From assembly GCF_000772045.1 (NCBI RefSeq), contig NZ_CP009754.1:5642001-5706000 (forward strand): a DNA stretch of 64,000 nucleotides. Direction: 5' to 3'. Of this stretch, positions 1 through 7,607 are shown in pieces; the first letter of the stretch is position 1, and each line of letters begins with the position of its first letter. The position numbers were made by a program, and so were the translations under genes. Source of the stretch: Streptomyces sp. CCM_MD2014 (GTDB taxonomy: Bacteria > Actinomycetota > Actinomycetes > Streptomycetales > Streptomycetaceae). The notes under the pieces are model-generated. The model searched no databases. It was not told the origin of the DNA and saw only the letters and a program-made list of their open reading frames with translations.

Positions 1-99
1 GCCTACGAACTCGCCGACGGCCTCGGCCTGTTCCCGGACCCGAAGCTCGCCCAGGAGCGCATGCGCAACCTGCTGAGCCTGTACGGAGTGAACCAGTGA
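1..99 (+). CDS. DUF993/dihydrodipicolinate synthase-like aldolase, C-terminal end only
   Basis: Only the last 32 codons are inside the window. The tail (AYELADGLGLF, then AQERMRNLLSLYGVNQ) resembles the end of DUF993 proteins, a TIM-barrel family related to dihydrodipicolinate synthase that usually sits in actinobacterial sugar-catabolic operons. Its TGA overlaps the GTG of the next gene (GTGA), so the two are probably translationally coupled and act in one pathway. The family call rests on this short tail plus context and is moderate. Nothing can be said about the catalytic lysine. Confidence 0.5.
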   Translation, partial: AYELADGLGLFPDPKLAQERMRNLLSLYGVNQ

Positions 100-932
100 G
101 CGATCCCGGCCTGACCCGCTTCAGCATCAACCAGATGACGGTCAAGCAGCTCTCGCTGCCCGAACTCACCACCGCCTGCGGTGACCTGGGCATCGGCAAC
201 GTCGGCCTGTGGCGCGAGCCGGTCCAGGCCTACGGCGTCGAGGCGGCCGCCAAGCTGGTCCGCGACGCGGGCCTCACCGTCACCACCCTGTGCCGCGGCG
301 GCTTCCTCACCGCCATCGACCCGGCGGAGCGCGCGAGGGCGCTGGCAGACAACCGCCGTGCCGTCGACGAGGCCGCCACCCTCGGCACCGACACCCTGGT
401 CCTGGTCTCCGGCGGCCTCCCCGCCGGCAGCAAGGACCTGAACGCGGCCCGCGAACGCATCGCGGAGGCCCTCTCCGAACTGGCGCCGTACGCCGAACAG
501 CACGGCGTGCGCCTCGCCATCGAGCCGCTCCACCCGATGTACGCCGCCGACCGCTGCGTGGTCTCCACCCTCACCCAGGCCCTGGACCTCGCCGAACGCT
601 TCCCGGCCCACCAGGTCGGCGTCACCGTCGACACGTACCACATCTGGTGGGACGACCGGGCCCCGGCGCAGATCGCCCGGGCCGGCGCGGGCGGCCGCAT
701 CCACACCTTCCAGCTCGCCGACTGGACCACCCCGCTCCCCGAGGGCGTCCTCAACGGCCGCGGCCAGATCGGCGACGGCGCGATCGACATGCGGGAGTGG
801 AAGGCGTACGTCGAGGCGGCCGGGTACAGCGGCGCCATCGAGGTCGAACTCTTCAACGACGCCCTGTGGGCCCGCGACGGACGGGAGGTGCTGGCCGAGA
901 CGGCGGCCCGGTTCGCCGAACACGCGGCATAG
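96..932 (+). CDS. Sugar phosphate isomerase/epimerase (AP endonuclease 2-like TIM barrel)
   Basis: This is a 278-residue protein of the xylose isomerase-like TIM-barrel superfamily, cytoplasmic, expected to bind a divalent metal. Metal-ligand-type positions are visible: a glutamate in AIEPLHPMY (about residue 146), an aspartate and histidine in VTVDTYHIWWD (about 178-186), GRIHTFQLADW (about 201) and the final glutamate in AIEVELFND (about 248). The length is typical. The GTG start at 96 overlaps the upstream aldolase-like gene by four bases, suggesting one catabolic operon for a sugar or polyol. The substrate cannot be read from sequence. Gene and toxin locus are convergent, with a 39-base gap. 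Confidence 0.85.
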   Translation: MSDPGLTRFSINQMTVKQLSLPELTTACGDLGIGNVGLWREPVQAYGVEAAAKLVRDAGLTVTTLCRGGFLTAIDPAERARALADNRRAVDEAATLGTDTLVLVSGGLPAGSKDLNAARERIAEALSELAPYAEQHGVRLAIEPLHPMYAADRCVVSTLTQALDLAERFPAHQVGVTVDTYHIWWDDRAPAQIARAGAGGRIHTFQLADWTTPLPEGVLNGRGQIGDGAIDMREWKAYVEAAGYSGAIEVELFNDALWARDGREVLAETAARFAEHAA

Positions 933-971
933 CGCCGCGCGGGACGCGCACGGGGTCGGTACGGCCCGGCC

Positions 972-1670
972 TCAGAAGGCTGTGTCTGGCTGGGGGCCGG
1001 GCCCGTACTCGGCGCGTGGCGTGCCGAGGCGCTCAGCCACCAGCGCCAGCCACCCGTCGGTGCCGTACGGTGCCGGCGGGTCGACCTCCATGCCCAGTTC
1101 CGCTACCGCGAGCGCGTAACCGGACTCGTCCAGACCGAGGGCGAACAGCTCGTGCAGTTCACCGACGAGACGCGCCACGAGATACGGGTCGGTGGAGGAC
1201 CGGTAGTCCTCCACCGCCTCGTCATGGTTGGCGAACTCGTCCGGCATGTCCTGTGAGAACCAACCGGCCAGGAACTGCCCGGTCTCGGGGAACCGGGCGT
1301 GCCACTCCCAATGAGTCGCGGGCAGCGACGGGGGCGGCACATCACCCTCCTCGATGCTGCGTCTGACGTGGTCGGCAAGGCAGCGCAGCCACTGCTGGAC
1401 CTCACCGCCGGCCAGACCTACATCCGGGACCGCGTGGAGCTCTCCGAGTTTCAGCCGCAGCCGGCCTGGTGGGTGATCTGCGTACTCGCGAAGCTGCTGC
1501 TCGGCGATCGCCAGTGCCCACGGCCGGGTATGCCAGGTGTGACGAAGGTACGCGGTCAAGGCCTGGCCGGCCCGGTCCGGGGTGTCGTCGGCTGGTTGCC
1601 CGGTGTAAGCCCGGAGAACCTGCTCTAGTTCGCCGTAGCGGCGGTCGTGATCGATAGGGCTCAGAGGCAT
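972..1670 (-). CDS. CdiI-family contact-dependent inhibition immunity protein
   Basis: This 232-residue soluble acidic protein begins MPLSPIDHDRRYGELEQVLR. The ATG at 1670 is chosen because GGAGG lies nine bases upstream; the frame stays open further upstream, but that part is arginine/serine-rich and overlaps the toxin fragment. Segments such as AYLRHTWHTRPWALAIAEQ, DVPPPSLPATHWEWHARFP and GWFSQDMPDEF are those I recognise from Streptomyces proteins named contact-dependent growth inhibition immunity proteins. The expected role is cytoplasmic neutralisation of a cognate toxin tail. It lies 10 bases after an RNase A-like toxin fragment (1681-1980), the classic toxin-tail then immunity order, and is the last gene of the array. 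The family name is recalled; the pairing is inferred. Confidence 0.75.
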   Translation of the reverse strand: MPLSPIDHDRRYGELEQVLRAYTGQPADDTPDRAGQALTAYLRHTWHTRPWALAIAEQQLREYADHPPGRLRLKLGELHAVPDVGLAGGEVQQWLRCLADHVRRSIEEGDVPPPSLPATHWEWHARFPETGQFLAGWFSQDMPDEFANHDEAVEDYRSSTDPYLVARLVGELHELFALGLDESGYALAVAELGMEVDPPAPYGTDGWLALVAERLGTPRAEYGPGPQPDTAF

Positions 1671-1680
1671 GGCAGGCCTC

Positions 1681-1980
1681 CTACAAGTAGACGGGGAAGG
1701 TTGCGTGGACGGTGAATCCGTGCGGGCGCGTGGGCTCCCGTCTGAGGATGACCCGGGCCGCCCGTACGTCGACGGAACCACGCCCCGCGAGCATCATGGC
1801 CTGCAGCAGAACGCGTCCCACCGGTTCGCTGCGAGTCGGCCAGGACGCCTCGATGGTCAGGCGTGACCGAGTGGACTGGGCCAGCCAACGGTGGATGACC
1901 TGCTCGTTGGCGTTCACGACCTGCTGGGTGGCCCACTGGGCGGTCTCGTGATCGGGGTAGGTGGCGGATCGGCTGCGCAA
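1681..1980 (-). pseudogene. Orphan RNase A-like toxin C-terminal fragment
   Basis: The 99 codons read like the second half of a CdiA-CT RNase A-like domain: helix ATYPDHETAQWATQQVV, then VIHRWLAQS, EPVGRVLL, RAARVILRR and the ending FTVHATFPVYL. These blocks align in order with the tail of the full toxin at 3457-5157 (TVAQKTTQEAVEF, LIEKWLSK, VTGRTVEAG, VKVVLKYKN, YVVYTSMP). The upstream block with the conserved histidine and lysine (HVIDKHVGK in the full toxin) is absent, and the frame opens only with a TTG. I read it as a displaced toxin tail left as a recombination cassette, not a secreted protein. Low-level translation from the TTG cannot be excluded. The immunity gene follows directly. 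Confidence 0.7.
1766..1879. repeat. 114-bp direct repeat, copy 1 (inside orphan toxin tail)
   Basis: This segment aligns without gaps to 2779-2892 with 98 of 114 identical bases by hand count (about 86%). Both copies encode the same stretch of the RNase A-like domain on the minus strand (TRSRLTIEA...). It marks a duplication of toxin-tail sequence inside the locus. Confidence 0.9.
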
Positions 1981-1992
1981 GGTCGTGTCCCT

Positions 1993-2568
1993 TCAGTCTT
2001 CGAAAAAGGCCCAGAAGACGCCGATTTCCGTGTCGGACACGGCGACGAGCCCACAGTCAGTGGTGTAGACGGAAAGGCAGTCCCACTCTGTGTCGGGGTT
2101 CAGAAGGTCGGCGTCAGGGTTCCTGTGCGCTTCGGCCGCGTTCGTGAAGAAACGGCAGCAGTCGCCGAATCGCGACAAGATCGTCCGAGAGCTGCGGAAC
2201 AGCGATTCCTTCTGCTGCTCGAAGTCAGGAATGTTGGCGGCCTGGTACATGTCGCCTTGCAGGGCAACGAGGAGCCGGCCGGCTGACTCCCCTCCGACCT
2301 CGTGCAGGGATGTCCCGATCTCCTCGGGGCTCCAGGGAAAGAATGGCGCATTCGAACCGCTGCGGTTCTCGCCAACTTCAGGCGCGTAATTGAGTGAAGC
2401 CCAGCGCCGTGGATCGGTGGCCTTGAGCGCCATGACCGTGGTCGCATCCCGGCGCCAGTCGTCGTGGCGCCTGGGCCCCACCTGCGCGAAGGTCCAGCCG
2501 CCACCGAACAGCTCAAGGACGGCAGCTCTCCAGGACTCTGCGTCGGCAACAGGTTCTTGCTCCGGCAC
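1993..2568 (-). CDS. Candidate immunity protein, paralogue of the 2949-3434 product
   Basis: This is a 191-residue soluble protein of no family I can name. The GTG at 2568 is preferred because AGGAG lies four bases upstream and it falls 11 bases after the stop of the broken toxin fragment; the open frame extends further but only through that fragment. The C-terminal half is clearly related to the protein at 2949-3434: both share GDCCRFFTNAAEA / GARYFTNHGEAEE, then DADLL / DANFL, and end GLVAVSDTEIGVFWAFFED / CLIGVSHDSILILWRFEDD. The position after a toxin-tail remnant and the paralogy to another gene in the same slot suggest an immunity role. No catalytic motif is visible. Confidence 0.6.
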   Translation of the reverse strand: MPEQEPVADAESWRAAVLELFGGGWTFAQVGPRRHDDWRRDATTVMALKATDPRRWASLNYAPEVGENRSGSNAPFFPWSPEEIGTSLHEVGGESAGRLLVALQGDMYQAANIPDFEQQKESLFRSSRTILSRFGDCCRFFTNAAEAHRNPDADLLNPDTEWDCLSVYTTDCGLVAVSDTEIGVFWAFFED

Positions 2569-2579
2569 GGCGCTCCTGG

Positions 2580-2945
2580 TCAAGAGTTGGGAAGGGTGTC
2601 GCTGGGCATCGCGGTAAGTACAACATACGGAGGATGGCCGCCGGGAACGGGCCGAAGAGTGGCCAGGACCTTGTCGGAGTCGTGTGCCTGTGCATCCTCG
2701 CACGCCCAGGAACGGCCCAAGGGCTGACTGAATTCGAGGCCGATGTTTCTCGTCTGGTTTGGCTGCGGAGCTGCGTGAACGTCGACGGGACCACGCCCTG
2801 CGCGCATCAGGGCCTGAAGCGGAACGCGTCTCACTGGATCGCTACGACTCGGCCAAGGCGCCTCGATGGTCAGGCGTGATCGCGTGAACTGGCAGGTATA
2901 CCCAAGTATTGCGGTGAGTGCCACGGGCGGAGTGGTGGCCTTCAA
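2580..2945 (-). pseudogene. Chimeric, degraded RNase A-like toxin tail
   Basis: This 121-codon frame looks like a mosaic of toxin tails. Residues 19-60 (QFTRSRLTIEAPWPSRSDP, VDVHAA) match the orphan fragment at 1681-1980, and the DNA repeat confirms it. Similarity stops abruptly after VDVHAA. The final 25 residues (DKVLATLRPVPGGHPPYVVLTAMP) instead resemble the very end of the intact toxin (VKVVLKYKNGLTPPYVVYTSMP). The N-terminal histidine block is missing. It lies between two paralogous immunity-like genes and has a four-base gap to the upstream one. Best read as recombined remnants of two toxin cassettes; product and function are unlikely. Confidence 0.6.
2779..2892. repeat. 114-bp direct repeat, copy 2 (inside degraded toxin tail)
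   Basis: Partner of 1766-1879, ungapped, about 86% identical by hand count. The identity ends sharply on both sides, which fits recombination or duplication of a cassette rather than slow divergence of whole genes. Confidence 0.9.
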
Positions 2946-2948
2946 CTC

Positions 2949-3434
2949 TCAATCGTCCTCGAATCTCCATAGGATCAGAATGCTGTCGTGCGACACTCCG
3001 ATGAGGCATACGTCAAGGGTCGTCTCGGCGAGGGCGTTGACATGGTACGCAGAAGCCAGGAAGTTCGCGTCGTCTCCTTCTTCGGCCTCGCCATGATTGG
3101 TGAAGTATCGTGCCCCCTCGCCTACAGAATCCAACACATCGGAAAGACAGGAATCTCGCTCGTGGTCTCTTTGCTGTGCTGAGTATCGAGGCCCGTACAG
3201 GAGGGATCCTGTGGAAATCAGCGTGGCGAGATCGAGGGCGCCCTTTCTGGAAACCTCCAGAACGCTGTCCCTCAACCCTGAGGCGTCCACATTATGTAGT
3301 GCAGCATGTTCTCTGACCAGTTCGCTTGCCGCTTGGTACCAGTCGTCACCCTTCCTGTGGGACAGTGTTACAAAGGTTTGACGTTCGTCGAAGTGCCTCT
3401 GCGTGCACATGGGGAGTTGATGTTGCTGCTTCAT
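2949..3434 (-). CDS. Candidate immunity protein for the adjacent RNase A-like toxin
   Basis: This 161-residue acidic soluble protein (MKQQHQLPMCTQRHFDERQ...) starts 22 bases after the toxin stop, the usual place of a cognate immunity gene. GGGGG lies about seven bases before the ATG; an internal ATG nine codons on is an alternative start. It shares its C-terminal half with the 1993-2568 product (FTNHGEAEE block and the CLIGVSHDSILILWRFEDD ending). I do not recognise a named family. It is less GC-rich than the metabolic genes around the locus, fitting mobile toxin-immunity cargo. Direct binding to the toxin is inferred from position only. Confidence 0.65.
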   Translation of the reverse strand: MKQQHQLPMCTQRHFDERQTFVTLSHRKGDDWYQAASELVREHAALHNVDASGLRDSVLEVSRKGALDLATLISTGSLLYGPRYSAQQRDHERDSCLSDVLDSVGEGARYFTNHGEAEEGDDANFLASAYHVNALAETTLDVCLIGVSHDSILILWRFEDD

Positions 3435-3456
3435 TTGTTGGCCCCCGGCAGTAGGG

Positions 3457-5157
3457 TCAGGGAAGAGTTGGCATTGACGTGTAAACGACGTACGGGGGTG
3501 TGAGGCCGTTCTTGTACTTGAGCACGACCTTCACGCTGTGCGTGTCCGCGGCCGCACTCGCCGAGGGGTTTCCAGCCTCTACGGTTCGCCCGGTCACTTG
3601 GTTGAACTCCACGGCATCGAGGGCCAGGATCGAACTGTCCTTGCGAGGTTTCGACAGCCATTTTTCAATCAACTTTTGATTGTTTACGCCGGCATTCTTC
3701 TGCCCGCTTCCGTTAGGTGGCCCTACGAACTCTACGGCCTCCTGTGTGGTTTTCTGGGCGACGGTCAGGTCAGAGAAAGAGGATGCGGCGTCAATGGTTG
3801 GCTGGTCTCTGAGACGTTGTGCCAACTGCATGTCCGTCTTGCCGACATGCTTGTCGATTACATGGCTTCCATGCACCCCTTCCTGGTTCGCCAAATCGAC
3901 GGGATACCTATGATTTGACTCGCTGTCCCCCGGTATCGTGTACAGGGGGTCGCCCTTGAAGTCTGTCAGCGCTCGAGCGCCGAATGATTCGGCGCGTGCT
4001 GCCTCTGCGTTGAATGTCGGTGCACTGTTGTACGCCTCGTCCAAAGCGTCCAGTAAGTCTCTTATTCTGCGCGTTTGGCGTTCGAGACGGTTGTTGTACT
4101 CGAGTACCGCATTGTTCATGGCCTGTTCGTCCATGTTCAGCACGATTCCGGAGGACAGGTCCGTGACCAGGCCCTTGCCGAACTTCAGCAGCCCCTTGCC
4201 CAGGTTCTTGACGTCCTTGAGGCCCATGCCGTCGCTCAGGTCGATCTCGGGCAGCGTGTCGATGACTGCCTTTCGATAGATCCGATGGAGGTCCTCGCGG
4301 ACGTCTTCCGCGGCCTTCGCGAAGTGATGGACGGCGTCCACCATCACTTCGCAGGTGTCGAACAATACGGCGAAGACCGGGTGGTTGGCCCCTGGACTGC
4401 CGAGGTGGTCGTTCTTCCAGTTGTAGCCGTTGCGTTCCTGACCCCAGGCCGAAGTGCCCCACAGCGTGCTGCAGAACGTCCGCATGGCGCCGTGCCACTC
4501 GCTGTTGGACTGCTGAGTGATGCTCTGAAGCATTGGCGTCAGCGTTCCGTCCACGGCAGACAGGGTGATCTGCGGCATCCGCCACGTTTCCGAGACGGAG
4601 TTGACGCGGTGGTGGTTCGGAAGCGGGAGAATCTCGGCCGCCTTGCCCCAACGGCAGGCGTCTTCGAGGAGGGGGCGCAGCACGGTCAGGACCACGGCCT
4701 CCACTCCCTCCAGGGCGCGCTGGACGAAGTCCTGCCCGTCGTCGATGTCTCCCCACTTGAAGTCCGTGACAGGACCGTACGAGGGAGGGGTGTCGATCAC
4801 GACGGGAGGTTGCTGGTGTTGTGCATGGGCCGTAGGAGAAGGATTGGTGGCGGCATCGGCCGCCGCATAGTTGTTCCCAGTGACGGTGAATCCGACCGCG
4901 GCGCCACCCACGCTGACCACAGACCTGGCCCACACCTCCAGGAAGCGTTCGCTGACGTCCTTGTAGGCGTTGGTGAAGTTTTGGACGGCCGTCCCCCTGC
5001 CGCCGCCGTCGGGGTACTTCGCCAGTTCGGTCAGGAACGACTTCACGCCTCGGTGCAGTTGGTCCTGCTGGTCGGCGAAGCCGGCCGAGACGCCGTACAA
5101 GAGGGATGGCGTGACGTCGATCGTACCGTTGGGAGACCCCCCCGTTGGCGTGGCCAT
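3457..5157 (-). CDS. Secreted polymorphic toxin with WXG-type N-terminus and RNase A-like C-terminus
   Basis: The protein is 566 residues, starting MATPTGGSPNGTIDVTPSL. The ATG at 5157 overlaps the stop of the upstream WXG100 gene (TGATG). Residues 10-110 are helical and typical of ESX-associated toxin heads (LLYGVSAGFADQQDQLHRGV). The middle (about 130-420) is a long helical region, probably carrying the toxin to the T7SS machinery. The last 130 residues look like the bacterial CdiA-CT RNase A-like domain: VHGSHVIDKHVGKTDMQLAQ with the candidate catalytic His and Lys, LIEKWLSK, VTGRTVEAG, and the ending VKVVLKYKN...YVVYTSMP. Expected action is cleavage of target-cell RNA after export. The domain family is recalled; activity and export are inferred. 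Confidence 0.75.
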   Translation of the reverse strand: MATPTGGSPNGTIDVTPSLLYGVSAGFADQQDQLHRGVKSFLTELAKYPDGGGRGTAVQNFTNAYKDVSERFLEVWARSVVSVGGAAVGFTVTGNNYAAADAATNPSPTAHAQHQQPPVVIDTPPSYGPVTDFKWGDIDDGQDFVQRALEGVEAVVLTVLRPLLEDACRWGKAAEILPLPNHHRVNSVSETWRMPQITLSAVDGTLTPMLQSITQQSNSEWHGAMRTFCSTLWGTSAWGQERNGYNWKNDHLGSPGANHPVFAVLFDTCEVMVDAVHHFAKAAEDVREDLHRIYRKAVIDTLPEIDLSDGMGLKDVKNLGKGLLKFGKGLVTDLSSGIVLNMDEQAMNNAVLEYNNRLERQTRRIRDLLDALDEAYNSAPTFNAEAARAESFGARALTDFKGDPLYTIPGDSESNHRYPVDLANQEGVHGSHVIDKHVGKTDMQLAQRLRDQPTIDAASSFSDLTVAQKTTQEAVEFVGPPNGSGQKNAGVNNQKLIEKWLSKPRKDSSILALDAVEFNQVTGRTVEAGNPSASAAADTHSVKVVLKYKNGLTPPYVVYTSMPTLP

Positions 5158-5501
5158 CAGGAGGCTCCCCAGCCGCGGAGCACGGCCTGGTGTGCCACCG
5201 CGTAGTTGACGTGACCAGTCGCCACGATCTCGTGCAGCCACTTCTGGGCTGCCTGGAGGTCCTGGGCCGAACGGTCCCATTCGTCGAGTTTGTCGACGAA
5301 GACCTCCCGGGCCTGTCCCTCCCAGGAGAGTACGACCGGGACGACGCGGTCGTAGAGGTCGTTCAGCTTTTCGTTCAGCTTCTTGAGGATGTCCTCCAGC
5401 TCGATGGCGAGCTCGCTTAGTGTGTCGAAAGAGACGGATATGTGGTCCTCGGAAGGGTTCTCGGCTGGCATTTCTTCCCCCGTGTGTGAATGACTGCTCA
5501 T
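5157..5501 (-). CDS. WXG100/ESX-type helical secretion partner
   Basis: This small 114-residue acidic helical protein has the WXG turn as SWEGQA (about residue 64) between two predicted helices, the signature of ESAT-6/CFP-10-like proteins exported by type VII secretion. A C-terminal helix LHEIVATGHVNYAV follows. It overlaps the toxin start by one base and lies 25 bases after a second WXG100 gene, so the two may pair with each other or with the toxin head. The ATG at 5501 is reasonable; MPAEN at residue 11 is an alternative start. No T7SS core gene (EccC etc.) is in the window, so export would rely on components elsewhere. Confidence 0.75.
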   Translation of the reverse strand: MSSHSHTGEEMPAENPSEDHISVSFDTLSELAIELEDILKKLNEKLNDLYDRVVPVVLSWEGQAREVFVDKLDEWDRSAQDLQAAQKWLHEIVATGHVNYAVAHQAVLRGWGAS

Positions 5502-5526
5502 GCGGATGCGCCTCGGGCCCGAGTTC

Positions 5527-5961
5527 TCAGAACGAGTCCAGGGCGCTGCGCGGAGGAGCGGCCGGAGCAGTGTTCGTACCGGTCTCCCCCTGCGGCGTGG
5601 ACAGCCTGTCGACCTCGCTGTCGACGTCGACCTGAATGCGCTGGAGCTGGGCGAGCACCTCCAGCTCGCGTTGGGTGAAGCCGTCTCTGCTCAGACGCAC
5701 GGCCTGTTCGAGGTGCCGCATGACCTCACGGATGCGCACGGCGTCCTCGGCCGCTGCCCGGTGAAAGCCGCGGTAGGCGGTCCCGGCCGGGCCATGCCAG
5801 CCGGCCTCTACGCGGTCCACCACCCCGTCCATCCGCTTGACCTGCTTGTCCAGGTGGTCCTGCATGTCGTCGAGGTCGTCCGCGAGCTTGGTCAGGTCGT
5901 CGTCGGAAACGCGTAGGTCCGGCTTCTTGCCGTGACCCGTCGGTGTGTCGGGCAACCCCAT
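5527..5961 (-). CDS. WXG100-family protein, first gene of the toxin operon
   Basis: This is a 144-residue protein. Residues 18-110 form two helices joined by the WXG turn GWHGPAGTAYRG (about residue 54), with heptad-like acidic/hydrophobic spacing (LTKLADDLDDMQDHLDKQV). The C-terminus (STPQGETGTNTAPAAPP) is a flexible tail. It is the promoter-proximal gene of the minus-strand run 5961-972 and probably forms the exported complex with the neighbouring WXG100 protein and the toxin. Its length and motif fit YukE/ESAT-6-like proteins. The partner assignment is inferred from operon order. Confidence 0.75.
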   Translation of the reverse strand: MGLPDTPTGHGKKPDLRVSDDDLTKLADDLDDMQDHLDKQVKRMDGVVDRVEAGWHGPAGTAYRGFHRAAAEDAVRIREVMRHLEQAVRLSRDGFTQRELEVLAQLQRIQVDVDSEVDRLSTPQGETGTNTAPAAPPRSALDSF

Positions 5962-6187
5962 GGCGCATCTCCCGTGCTGTTCAGTAGCTCAGGCGCAACT
6001 CTTCGCCGCCGTCAGACAGATGATCCCATTGGGTGGCCTGCCGGGCGCCAGCCGGCCCCGAGCCAGACGGAAAATAGTCCCGCCGACCGGGCAACCCTTG
6101 CGCGGTCCCGCGGGTCGTACTTGGCATCAGAACTCCCGTGGGGGTACCCGGGGGGAAATCCCGGGGTTCTGAAGGGGAGGGGAAACC
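5962..6187. other. Intergenic stretch upstream of the WXG100-toxin operon
   Basis: About 230 bases between the toxin operon (transcribed leftward from 5961) and the ribose-operon terminator. It must hold the toxin-operon promoter. I could not pick a convincing -35/-10 pair, and I see no gene here. Confidence 0.4.
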
Positions 6188-6220
6188 CGAGGGGGCCCGG
6201 TCGACGACCGGGCCCCCTCG
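6188..6220 (-). terminator. Strong hairpin downstream of rbsD
   Basis: A perfect 15-bp stem (left arm 6188-6202 CGAGGGGGCCCGGTC, right arm 6206-6220) closes a GAC loop, 40 bases beyond the rbsD stop. There is no T run on either strand, as is common for Streptomyces terminators. It probably ends the ribose-operon transcript. Confidence 0.75.
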
Positions 6221-6259
6221 AAGTTCTCGGGCGTTCTCAGCGGCTTCTCCGAGGTGTTC

Positions 6260-6649
6260 TCAGAAGAAGACCCCGCACCGCAGCAGCACATTGGCGTACG
6301 GCCGGGCCTCCCCGGTGCGCACGATGAGCCGCGCGCCCGCCGACAGCTCCTTCAGCCGCTCGTGCGGGACGAGTTCGAGTGCCGGAAAGAGCCCGTCCAG
6401 CAGCGCGGCGCACGCGGCGTTCGCCTCCCGGACCTCCGCCGCCGCCGTGGCGCCCTCGACGACCAGCTCGGCCAGCAGGCCGTCCAGCACCTCGGCGAAG
6501 GCCGGGACCCCGGCCCGGAACGCCAGGTCGACGACGCGCGGCCCGACCGGTACGGGCATCCCCGCGTCGCACACCAGGACACCGTCCCCGTGGCCGAGTT
6601 CGGCGAGGGCGCCCGCCAGGTGCCGGTTGAGTATCCCCGCCTTCCTCAC
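6260..6649 (-). CDS. rbsD: D-ribose pyranase RbsD
   Basis: This 129-residue protein catalyses pyranose-furanose interconversion of D-ribose, presenting furanose to ribokinase. Diagnostic features are the catalytic histidine in ILNRHLAGALAELGHGD (residues 6-22), VLVCDAGMPVP and the C-terminal substrate motif ARPYANVLLRCGVFF. The length is normal. The GTG start at 6649 overlaps the rbsK stop (GTGA), so it is translationally coupled as the last gene of the ribose operon, followed by a strong hairpin. Confidence 0.93.
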   Translation of the reverse strand: MRKAGILNRHLAGALAELGHGDGVLVCDAGMPVPVGPRVVDLAFRAGVPAFAEVLDGLLAELVVEGATAAAEVREANAACAALLDGLFPALELVPHERLKELSAGARLIVRTGEARPYANVLLRCGVFF

Positions 6650-7548
6650 AGTGCCTCCGCCTCCGCGGCCGTCGGGTACGACTCCTGCGCGCCCGGCTTC
6701 GTGACCGCCGCCGCACCCACCCGGGCCGCGTAGGCCGCCGCGTCGGCGAGCGACTCGCCCCTGCCGAGCCGCCAGGCCAGTGCCGCCGTGAACGCGTCGC
6801 CGGCGCCCGTGGTGTCCACGGCGTCCACCTTGACGGACGGCACCCGGACCACACCGGCCGGCGACGCGACCAGCGCACCCTCGGCGCCCAGGGTCACGAC
6901 CACCGACCGCGGCCCCTTGGCCAGCAGGATGCGGGCCCAGTCCTCGGGACGCTCGCCGACCAGGGCGTCGCCGAGGATCACCTTCGCCTCGTGCTCGTTG
7001 ACGATCAGCGGGTCGCAGGCCGCCAGCACCTCCTGCGGAAGCGGCCGCGGCGGCGACGGGTTCAGCACGAACCGGCTGTCCGGCGCGAGCGAGCGGACCA
7101 CCTCGACGACCGTCTCCAGCGGGATCTCCAGCTGTGTGGAGACCACGCGGGAGGCGTGGAAGAGACTGGCCGCCGCGCGTACGTCCCCGGGCGCCAGGCG
7201 GCCGTTCGCCCCCGGCGAGACCACGATGCTGTTGTCCCCGGACGGGTCGACGGTGATCAGCGCGACGCCGGTCGGGGCGCCGCCCACCAGCACACCGACC
7301 GTGTCGACGCCGGCCGCCCGCTGCGAGTCCAGCAGCAGCCGGCCGTAGTCGTCGTCGCCGACGCGGGCCAGCAGGGCCGTACGGGCGCCGAGCCGGGCGG
7401 CGGCGACGGCCTGGTTGCCGCCCTTGCCGCCCGGGTGGACGGCCAGGTCGGAGCCGAGCACCGTCTCGCCGGCCCCCGGCCGCCGCTCGACACCGATCAC
7501 CAGGTCGGCGTTGGCCGACCCGACGACCAGCAGGTCGTAGTCGTACAT
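6646..7548 (-). CDS. rbsK: Ribokinase RbsK (PfkB family)
   Basis: The 300-residue sugar kinase phosphorylates D-ribose to ribose-5-phosphate. PfkB signatures are HPGGKGGNQAVAAARLG near residue 38 and VDTTGAGDAFTAALA near residue 250, which carries the catalytic aspartate. NEHEAKVILG and the anion-hole GAGD are also typical. The ATG at 7548 follows GGAGAACGATTG, a good ribosome binding site. The gene lies between the transporter fusion and rbsD in the same operon and should be co-induced by ribose via the LacI protein. Nothing odd apart from the overlap with rbsD. Confidence 0.93.
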   Translation of the reverse strand: MYDYDLLVVGSANADLVIGVERRPGAGETVLGSDLAVHPGGKGGNQAVAAARLGARTALLARVGDDDYGRLLLDSQRAAGVDTVGVLVGGAPTGVALITVDPSGDNSIVVSPGANGRLAPGDVRAAASLFHASRVVSTQLEIPLETVVEVVRSLAPDSRFVLNPSPPRPLPQEVLAACDPLIVNEHEAKVILGDALVGERPEDWARILLAKGPRSVVVTLGAEGALVASPAGVVRVPSVKVDAVDTTGAGDAFTAALAWRLGRGESLADAAAYAARVGAAAVTKPGAQESYPTAAEAEAL

Positions 7549-7607
7549 CAATCGTTCTCCGATTCGAGTGATTCCCGCTGGTGTGCGCCGAGTCCCGATG
7601 GCCCGTC

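Noticed and set aside
972..5961. Toxin locus considered as a prophage or integrated plasmid
   Set aside because: No integrase, attachment-site repeat, capsid or replication gene; neighbouring genes are chromosomal.
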